64,000 bases of DNA from NCBI RefSeq assembly GCF_014836765.1, contig NZ_JACSQG010000013.1, positions 1 through 64,000 on the forward strand, in the 5' to 3' direction. This DNA comes from Serpens gallinarum. GTDB lineage: Bacteria; Pseudomonadota; Gammaproteobacteria; Pseudomonadales; Pseudomonadaceae. Position numbers and translations under genes: made by a program. Positions 58,015 through 64,000 of the stretch are shown piece by piece; within the stretch, counting starts at the first letter, position 1, and each line of letters begins with the position of its first letter. Under the pieces are notes generated by a model. It worked only from the letters and a program-made list of their open reading frames with translations. It was not told the origin of the DNA and searched no databases.

Positions 58015-59400
58015 TTAAAGAATGACCTTGTCGCGAAGCTTTTCCGCAGCCTGATGAAGCGCGACGATGACGCGGTCCTTGTCGAAGTTCTGAATGCCGT
58101 TGGTGTCCAGATACATGGAGAAGCCCGGCAATTCATGCTCGATGAAGCTGGAAGTAGAGCCCAGGTCGCGGCGCAAGTCGACCACCTGATAGATCTGTAC
58201 CGGTCGCGTAAACCCCTTGACGGCGATTTGTCCCTTGTCGCGGCACATGACCACGTCCTTCACCAGCGAATAAGTCTCGTGGGAAATCAGGATTTCACCC
58301 GTGTCAGCGGCGCTTTCCAGGCGGCTGGCCAGGTTCACTTCGCGGCCAATGATGGTGTAGTCCATGCGGGTTTCGGCACCGAAATTACCCACCGTGCAGT
58401 AACCGGTGTTCAAGCCCATGCGGATTTCCAGCGGCTTGGTGATGCCCTGGGCGCGCCATTGCTGGCGCAGCACTTTCATGTGCTTGCGCATGGCAATGGC
58501 CATGGAAACGGCTGCCAGGGCATCTTTCTTTGCGCCCTCGGTGTTTGGGTCGCCAAAGAACACCATCACGCAGTCGCCCACGAACTTGTCGATGGTGCCG
58601 CCATGCTTGAGCGCTAGCTTGGACATTTCGTTTAGGTAGGTGTTGAGCAGGTCGGTCAGAGCTTCGGCTTCAAGCTCTTCGGATAATTCGGTGAAGCCCT
58701 TGATGTCGGAGAAAAACACGGTGAGTTTTTTGCGCTGGGTTTCCAGGCGTACGCTGCGTTTGCCGTTGAAGATCGACTCCCAGAGTTGCGGCGACAGGTA
58801 TTTGGCCAGGCTGTGGGCCAGGCGCGATGTCTTCTCCTGTTCATGCCGTATTTCGATGCGCGCCTTGTGCAGGCTCAGGCTCTGTTGGTGGACGAAATAA
58901 GCAGAGATGCAGATGTACAAGGCACTGAACAGAATGCTCACCAGGGCTACCTGGTCAGGCGTTTCAAATTGCAGATGCGGGGGGAAGGCCAGGCTGAACA
59001 ACAGGGCCGAGCTGATCATGGCCAGCAGCGCCACGCTGAAAGCACGCAAGCCACCTCCTACCAGCGCGCTGAACACCAGGATCAATACCAGCATCAAGCT
59101 GGGCACTACGCAAAAGCCGATCAAGACGATGACAATACCCATCTGCACGGCGTCGATCAGCAACAACGACAAGTTGGTTTTCTGCGGAAACTTGCGTTGC
59201 AAGGGGCGGCATAACAGGTGAATGACCTGGGGGTACAACAGGGCGTAGGGCACGACCCACAGGATATCGGTCTGAAAATGCTCAGCATGAGTACCGGCCG
59301 CCACCGTGGCCGCTGCCACGATATAGGCCAACACCCTGGAATAGTAATCGCGCAATGGCTGCACGAACTGACGGTATTGGACGGGAGTAGACGTCTTCAT
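58015..59400 (-). CDS. cyaB: Class III adenylate cyclase CyaB
   Basis: A 461-residue cyclase with an N-terminal MASE2 membrane domain (six helices, residues ~20–180). A coiled linker (LHKARIEIRHEQEKTSRLAH) and a catalytic domain follow; metal aspartates are in VFFSDIKGFTELSEE and FVGDCVMVFFGDP, and the transition-state residues in REVNLASRLESAAD. It makes cAMP for Vfr-type signalling in P. aeruginosa, where the orthologue controls virulence and type IV pilus functions. Confidence 0.93.
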   Translation of the reverse strand: MKTSTPVQYRQFVQPLRDYYSRVLAYIVAAATVAAGTHAEHFQTDILWVVPYALLYPQVIHLLCRPLQRKFPQKTNLSLLLIDAVQMGIVIVLIGFCVVPSLMLVLILVFSALVGGGLRAFSVALLAMISSALLFSLAFPPHLQFETPDQVALVSILFSALYICISAYFVHQQSLSLHKARIEIRHEQEKTSRLAHSLAKYLSPQLWESIFNGKRSVRLETQRKKLTVFFSDIKGFTELSEELEAEALTDLLNTYLNEMSKLALKHGGTIDKFVGDCVMVFFGDPNTEGAKKDALAAVSMAIAMRKHMKVLRQQWRAQGITKPLEIRMGLNTGYCTVGNFGAETRMDYTIIGREVNLASRLESAADTGEILISHETYSLVKDVVMCRDKGQIAVKGFTRPVQIYQVVDLRRDLGSTSSFIEHELPGFSMYLDTNGIQNFDKDRVIVALHQAAEKLRDKVIL

Positions 59401-59553
59401 GACTGCAACAAATCCCTATGTATACTTGACGCCTCTGCCGGGCGATTGAAAGGCAGCATGGTCGCTGACCTATGGATCATAACCAAGTCGGGTTTGTGCG
59501 ACCAGTCAAAAAAATACTGTGAAGAAAGGACGTTTTATTGGCGATGGGAGCCT

Positions 59554-60189
59554 CTAGAACGGCGCTGGGCTTTCAAAGCGCAGCCGCTCTCCGCTCACTG
59601 GGTGTGTCACCGTCAGCATGCTGGCATGCAGGCACAGGCGCTTGTAGGCGGCCAGCGCTTGTTCGTGCGCGTACAGGCCGTCGCCCAGCAGTGGGTGACC
59701 GATACTCAGCATGTGCACGCGCAATTGGTGTGAACGGCCGGTAATTGGGGTCAATTCGACGCGGCTGTACTGGCCGCAGCGTTGCAGCACACGCCAGAAC
59801 GTCAGGGCATGGCGTCCCAGCTCATGATCAACCACATGCCGTGGTTTGGTTGGCGGGTCATAGCGCAGCGGCAAATCGATACGACCACTGTCCAGTTCTG
59901 GCTCGCCCCAGCAGAGGGCGGTATAGGCTTTTTCGGTCTCACGGTCGTGAAACTGGCGCGACAACTCGCGATGACTGTCAGCGTCGCGGGCCAATACGAT
60001 CAGGCCAGAGGTTTCCCAGTCCAGGCGGTGCACGATTCGGGCTTCCGGATAACCATTCTCTTGCAGGCGAGTCACCAGACAGTCGCGGTTGTCCTCGGCG
60101 CGGCCGGGTACGGAGAGCAATAAGGTGGGTTTGTTGATGACCAGGAGCGCGTCATCCTGGTGAACGATTTCGATCTGCGACAGGGGCAT
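59554..60189 (-). CDS. rluA: tRNA/23S rRNA pseudouridine synthase RluA
   Basis: A 211-residue single-domain pseudouridine synthase without S4 domain, the RluA type that modifies tRNA U32 and 23S U746. It has LVINKPTLLLSVPGR, the catalytic RIVHRLDWETSGLIVLA and ITGRSHQLRVHMLSIGHPLLGD. ATG 60189 (MPLSQIEIVHQDD) was chosen over the upstream ATG. It follows minE with a strong hairpin between. Confidence 0.93.
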   Translation of the reverse strand: MPLSQIEIVHQDDALLVINKPTLLLSVPGRAEDNRDCLVTRLQENGYPEARIVHRLDWETSGLIVLARDADSHRELSRQFHDRETEKAYTALCWGEPELDSGRIDLPLRYDPPTKPRHVVDHELGRHALTFWRVLQRCGQYSRVELTPITGRSHQLRVHMLSIGHPLLGDGLYAHEQALAAYKRLCLHASMLTVTHPVSGERLRFESPAPF

Positions 60190-60271
60190 TTTGGGGGTCC
60201 GTAAAACAGGCCGGTGAAAAACGCAGCACGGCATCGCGCAAAGGTCATTCAGCGGTTTTTAGTAACGCAAA

Positions 60272-60317
60272 CGGCGATTGTGCAAGCGGCTGTGGGCAGC
60301 CACTTGCGCAATCGCCG
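60272..60317 (-). terminator. Long hairpin between minE and rluA
   Basis: A 21-bp stem (CGGCGATTGTGCAAGCGGCT… with its inverted partner ending at 60317, two non-Watson–Crick positions) around a 4-base loop, downstream of minCDE on the minus strand. On that strand it is followed by TTTGCGTTAC, a weak T-run, so it may be an imperfect terminator or mRNA stabiliser. Confidence 0.65.
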
Positions 60318-60334
60318 TGCGGGATAATGCGGGA

Positions 60335-60586
60335 TCAGCGATCAGGCAACGAAATGTTCACTTCCAGAATGGAGCAATTATCATGATCCTCCAGGGAAAT
60401 TTGCACTTGATCGTCAGTGATATTCACGTATTTACGTACTACTGCAATCAGTTCTTTATGCAATGAGGGCAAGTAATCAGGACGGCTGCGTTGGCCACGT
60501 TCATGGGCCACGATGATCTGCAGGCGTTCCTTGGCGATCGAGGCCGTGTCTTTCTTACGTTCGCGAAGCATGTCAAAAAAGCTCAT
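60335..60586 (-). CDS. minE: Cell division topological specificity factor MinE
   Basis: An 83-residue Min[21 protein letters not shown] (membrane helix and MinD-contact start), [20 protein letters not shown] and [17 protein letters not shown]. It displaces MinC and stimulates the MinD ATPase to drive pole-to-pole oscillation. It overlaps minD by 4 bases. Confidence 0.97.
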   Translation of the reverse strand: MSFFDMLRERKKDTASIAKERLQIIVAHERGQRSRPDYLPSLHKELIAVVRKYVNITDDQVQISLEDHDNCSILEVNISLPDR

Positions 60587-61398
60587 TCGCGGCCTCCAAA
60601 CAGGCGTTGCAGGAATCCTTTCTTCTGCACATCGATAAAACGATGCGTCACTTCCTTGCCCAGCAGGCGGTCCACTGCATCGCTATAGGCCTGGCCGGCG
60701 TCGCTGTGTTCGTCGAGGATGACCGGAACGCCCTGGTTGGAGGCCTTGAGCACCGAGATCGACTCGGGAATTACACCCAGCAGGCGAATGGCGAGGATTT
60801 CCTCGACATCATCGACGCCGAGCATTTCACCCTTGGTAACGCGCTCGGGGTTGTAGCGCGCCAGCAGCAGGTGCTCCTTGATCGGCTCCTCGCCCTGCTC
60901 CGCGCGGCGTGACTTGCTGGCTAGCAGGCCGAGCATGCGGTCCGAGTCGCGCACCGACGAGACTTCCGGGTTGGTTACCACGATAGCCTCGTCGGCGTAA
61001 TACATGGCCAGGTGCGCACCCTTCTCAATACCGGCCGGCGAGTCGCAAATCACATATTCGAAGGTCTTCGACAGCTCTTCGATGACCTTACCAACGCCTT
61101 CCAGGGTCAGGGCATCCTTGTCACGGGTCTGGCTGGCGGCCAGGATGTAAAGATTGTCCAGCCGCTTATCCTTGATCAGGGCTTGATTCAAGGTGGCGTC
61201 GCCATTGATTACGTTGACGAAGTCGTACACGACGCGACGCTCGCAACCCATGACCAGATCGAGATTGCGCAGGCCGATGTCGAAGTCGACGATGACGGTT
61301 TTATGCCCGCGCAGGGCGAGTCCGGTACCGAGGGCAGCGCTGGAAGTGGTTTTGCCAACGCCTCCCTTGCCGGAAGTAATAACGAGGATCTTGGCCAA
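60583..61398 (-). CDS. minD: Septum site-determining ATPase MinD
   Basis: A 271-residue ParA-family ATPase with the deviant Walker [34 protein letters not shown], and [11 protein letters not shown]. The C-terminal membrane-targeting amphipathic helix is [11 protein letters not shown]. It recruits MinC to the membrane. 92 bases separate it from minC. Confidence 0.97.
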   Translation of the reverse strand: MAKILVITSGKGGVGKTTSSAALGTGLALRGHKTVIVDFDIGLRNLDLVMGCERRVVYDFVNVINGDATLNQALIKDKRLDNLYILAASQTRDKDALTLEGVGKVIEELSKTFEYVICDSPAGIEKGAHLAMYYADEAIVVTNPEVSSVRDSDRMLGLLASKSRRAEQGEEPIKEHLLLARYNPERVTKGEMLGVDDVEEILAIRLLGVIPESISVLKASNQGVPVILDEHSDAGQAYSDAVDRLLGKEVTHRFIDVQKKGFLQRLFGGRE

Positions 61399-61490
61399 GA
61401 TGATGTACCCCTAATAATAAGAAAACGGGAACGTAGAAAAAGTAGTACGGTTCCCTTTCCGGTCCCTGCAGGCAAGGCGGAAAGTATCTG

Positions 61491-62210
61491 TCAAAGGCGT
61501 GTCACGTTCAATGAATCCCCCAGCAGACTGACTTGCACGCTTTGTCCCCATAACGGGTCCCGGCGCAAGTCTTCGGCAACCTTGTAATGGCCCGCTATCG
61601 AGACCAGTTCGGCACTCAATTGACGACAAAATATCCGTGCGCGCCCGTCTCCCTTGATCCCCGCGAGCGCTCGCCCGCGCAAGGGTCCGTAAACATGGAT
61701 ATTGCCGTCTGAGAGAAGTTCCGCTCCTGGACTCACCGGGCCTAGCACAATGAGATCACAACCTTGTGCGTAGATCTGTTGACCACCGCGCACTGGCTTA
61801 CTGATGATTTTGCTGGGGCGTGCCGGTTCGGCTTCGGCCTTTTTCCTGACGGGCAGTTCGATGATGCGTTCCTTGGCTCCGGAAGGAGGCAGGACGGGCA
61901 GGTCGAGGACGTCAGCCAGCGCCAGATCGGCAGGACGCTGACTGCGTATGGCGAGTGTGCTCAAGCCATATTTATGGCATAGTGCCATTACTTTTTTCAG
62001 CTCTACCGGACCCGCATCGTCCGCGAGCTTATCCAGCGTCAGGATGAGTGGAGTGTTGCAGAAGAAATTGGGCGCCTTGGCAACCTTGTCCGCCAGTTGC
62101 CGATCGAGCCGTTCCAGATCGTTGTGAGTGAGTTCCAGTAAAGTGATTGCCAGCATGCTGCCCTTGAGCTGGAACACGGGGTCTTGCTCAGTTGCTTCGG
62201 CTGCGCTCAT
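61491..62210 (-). CDS. minC: Septum site-determining inhibitor MinC
   Basis: A 239-residue FtsZ inhibitor. The N-terminal domain ([15 protein letters not shown]…) is followed by a proline-rich linker and the C-terminal beta-helix ([20 protein letters not shown] then [20 protein letters not shown]). It prevents Z-ring formation near the poles with MinD. First gene of the leftward minCDE unit and divergent from the acyltransferase gene. Confidence 0.96.
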   Translation of the reverse strand: MSAAEATEQDPVFQLKGSMLAITLLELTHNDLERLDRQLADKVAKAPNFFCNTPLILTLDKLADDAGPVELKKVMALCHKYGLSTLAIRSQRPADLALADVLDLPVLPPSGAKERIIELPVRKKAEAEPARPSKIISKPVRGGQQIYAQGCDLIVLGPVSPGAELLSDGNIHVYGPLRGRALAGIKGDGRARIFCRQLSAELVSIAGHYKVAEDLRRDPLWGQSVQVSLLGDSLNVTRL

Positions 62211-62417
62211 GGTGTGCCCGCTTCACGATAAATGCCGGGATTTATAGCCGGAAACGTGACCATATGCTAGGCAGAAGTGCGCATTATCAGACGCTCGCAT
62301 TCTGTGCTTCCCGCCTTTTCCGCATCGCTTGCCATAACTCATCCTCATTAAGCGGTGCCGCCTGGCGCTGTGTTTGTCGGTAGAATGGCGAACCTTCCAC
62401 GATATTCGAGCTTATGC

Positions 62418-63380
62418 ATGGAACGTCCCCGCTTTCGTTTGTATTTTCTACACCCTCGCTTCTGGCCGCTGTGGTTGGGAGTCGGTCTGCTTTGGCTGGT
62501 GGCGCAACTGCCTTATGCAGTACTGCTGAGGCTGGGGCGTGTGCTGGGAACCTTCATGCGCTGGTTCGCCAGTGAGCGGCGTGAAATCGTCGCGCGTAAC
62601 CTGGAGTTGTGCTTTCCGCAGTTGACTGCGGCGGAGCGGGCACGTCTGCTCAGGGACAATTTCGCGTCCAGTGGGATCGCCCTGTTCGAAATGGCAATGA
62701 GTTGGTGGTGGCCGCAGACGCGTCTGAAAAAACTGGCCCATATCGAGGGGCTGGAACATTTGCGCCAGGCGCAGGCGGAAGGCCAGGGCGTGATTCTCAT
62801 GGCTGCGCACTTTACTACCCTGGAAATCGGCGCCACGTTACTGGGCCAGCGTCATACCATCGATGGCATGTACCGCGAACACGCCAATCCACTGTTCGAC
62901 TTCATCCAGCGTAACGGACGGGAACGTATCAACCTGGATGCCAGTGCGATCGAGCGCGATGACGTGCGTGGCATGCTCAAAGTGCTGCGGGCCGGCCGCG
63001 CCATCTGGTATGCACCGGACCAGGACTACGGACGCAAGCAAAGTATCTTCGTGCCGTTGTTCGGCATTCCCGCCGCGACCGTGACGGCGACGACCAAGTT
63101 TGCCCGCCTGGGCAAGGCACGCGTGGTGCCCTTCACGCAACAGCGCCTCAAGGATGGCTCGGGCTATCGGTTGGTCATCCACCCGCCACTGGAAAGCTTC
63201 CCTGGCGAAAGCGAGGAGGCTGATTGCCTGCGCATCAATCACTGGGTGGAGCAGGTGATCAGTGCCTGTCCTGAGCAATACCTGTGGGCGCATCGGCGCT
63301 TCAAGACGCGCCCGAACAAGGATGATCCCAAGCTGTACCCCAAGCGTATCCGACGCCGCAAGCGCACACCAAGAAACTGA
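62418..63380 (+). CDS. lpxL: Lipid A late acyltransferase (LpxL/HtrB family)
   Basis: A 320-residue inner-membrane acyltransferase that adds a secondary laurate to Kdo2-lipid IVA-type acceptors. It has one N-terminal helix (PLWLGVGLLWLVAQLPYAVL) and the catalytic HX4E motif in MAAHFTTLEIG. Acceptor-binding segments include WYAPDQDYGRKQSIFVPLFG. P. aeruginosa has two such enzymes, which act at different positions; the gene near min is one of them. ATG 62418 precedes MERPRFRLYFLHP. Confidence 0.9.
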   Translation: MERPRFRLYFLHPRFWPLWLGVGLLWLVAQLPYAVLLRLGRVLGTFMRWFASERREIVARNLELCFPQLTAAERARLLRDNFASSGIALFEMAMSWWWPQTRLKKLAHIEGLEHLRQAQAEGQGVILMAAHFTTLEIGATLLGQRHTIDGMYREHANPLFDFIQRNGRERINLDASAIERDDVRGMLKVLRAGRAIWYAPDQDYGRKQSIFVPLFGIPAATVTATTKFARLGKARVVPFTQQRLKDGSGYRLVIHPPLESFPGESEEADCLRINHWVEQVISACPEQYLWAHRRFKTRPNKDDPKLYPKRIRRRKRTPRN

Positions 63381-63401
63381 GAGGCGCGCCAGCTGTGGCC
63401 C

Positions 63402-64000
63402 TCAGTCTGCGATCTGCAGTTCGCGGGCCTGGGTGTACACGTAGCGGACTTTCTCGTACTCGAAGGGCGAGTTGAGCTGGCCATAGCGAAAGGCTGTGGT
63501 ATAGCGGGTATCCACAGCGCGCAGCAGGTAGATTTCCGGATGCTGGCCGCTCGCCTCACTGACATTGAGAAAATTGATCGGGCTCTCCATGCTGAAATCG
63601 GCCACAAGCCCGCCGGTATCGCGCAGGTTTGACGGGCCGAGGAAGGGCAGCACCACATAAGGTCCGTGGGGCACGCCATAACGGCCGAGGGTCTGGCCGA
63701 AGTCTTCTTTCAGCTTGGGCAGGCCCATGCGCGTGGCGGGGTCCCAGAGGCCGAATACTCCGAACGTGGTGTTGAACAAGAGGCGCGCGGTGACCTGCAT
63801 CGAGCGCTGGCCCTTGAGCTGCAACGCGCTGTTCAACAGATTGCCAATATCGTCGAGGTTGCTGAAGAAATTGCTCACCCCGCTGCGCACCACCCGTGGC
63901 GTGACGCTCTGGTAGCCGCGTACCACCGGCAGGAATACCCACTCGTCGAAGCGATGGTTGAAGTGATAGACGCGCCGGTTCCACGGCTCCCAAGGGTCGT
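63402..64000 (-). CDS. mlaA: Phospholipid-transport lipoprotein MlaA, N-terminus cut by window
   Basis: The last ~200 codons of a leftward gene whose start lies beyond 64000. The visible part begins near the conserved DPWEPWNRRVYHFNHRFDE. It continues through SGVSNFFSNLDDIGNLLNSALQ, TRLLFNTTFGVFGLWDPATR-like segments and YVVLPFLGPSNLRDTGG, typical of MlaA/VacJ. MlaA sits in the outer membrane with a porin and removes mislocalised phospholipids from the outer leaflet, passing them to MlaC. Its lipobox is not in the window. Confidence 0.92.
   Translation of the reverse strand, partial: DPWEPWNRRVYHFNHRFDEWVFLPVVRGYQSVTPRVVRSGVSNFFSNLDDIGNLLNSALQLKGQRSMQVTARLLFNTTFGVFGLWDPATRMGLPKLKEDFGQTLGRYGVPHGPYVVLPFLGPSNLRDTGGLVADFSMESPINFLNVSEASGQHPEIYLLRAVDTRYTTAFRYGQLNSPFEYEKVRYVYTQARELQIAD

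Overview
The window reads as a segment of a Pseudomonas chromosome. The evidence is gene content and order: glpQ–pilZ-domain–lolCDE–comEC–exbBD–lpxK–kdsB–ptp–murB–rne, then rluC–fab cluster–holB–pilZ–tatD–rgsA–tetR–etf, which as far as I can recall is the order in P. aeruginosa. Also pseudomonad are the norCBD/dnr denitrification genes, a PsrA-type operator at the etf genes, CyaB, and min genes next to rluA and an LpxL-type acyltransferase. GC is high throughout the core. Species cannot be fixed from the sequence alone.

Region 1 (1–4767) is accessory DNA: a run of integron gene cassettes with recognisable attC sites. It holds a hypothetical protein, a YnfA-type membrane protein, a methyltransferase and a GNAT acetyltransferase. 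It then passes into promoterless accessory genes with no further clear attC: DUF2784, cupin, DUF1810, and a Phd-type antitoxin with only the first ~11 codons of its ParE toxin. It ends in a 103-bp-period tandem array of REP-like hairpins that abuts core gene glpQ. No integrase is in the window; if there is one it lies upstream of base 1.

Region 2 (4768–44150) is a dense housekeeping block. It covers lipoprotein export (LolCDE), DNA uptake (ComEC), LPS precursor synthesis (LpxK, KdsB) and peptidoglycan (MurB, MltG). It also holds RNase E with a ~500-nt leader, the fatty-acid genes (PlsX, FabD, FabG, AcpP, FabF) with RpmF and YceD, and replication and nucleotide genes (Tmk, HolB). Type IV pilus PilZ, TatD and the RgsA small RNA follow. 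Then come a class V aminotransferase, a TetR regulator, a PepSY/response regulator/sensor kinase operon, and the electron-transfer flavoprotein genes with a shared PsrA-like operator.

Region 3 (44250–53730) carries a periplasmic solute-binding protein, a fatty acyl-CoA synthetase and the nitric oxide reductase cluster: norCBD with an ANR/DNR box, and the convergent regulator gene dnr with dnrP. An FKBP-type lipoprotein follows. Region 4 (53890–64000) has YkvA, a small XRE-regulator/unknown/Sel1 operon, an EAL–CBS phosphodiesterase, a DMT exporter, the CyaB adenylate cyclase, RluA, MinEDC, an LpxL-type lauroyl acyltransferase and the C-terminal part of MlaA, cut by the window edge.

No rRNA, tRNA, CRISPR array, prophage or insertion sequence was seen. 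The most unusual material is the cassette/REP zone at the left end. Elsewhere the noteworthy points are regulatory: leaderless starts, the PsrA and DNR boxes and a candidate Fe(II)-sensing kinase motif, plus a gene remnant at about 40.2 kb.
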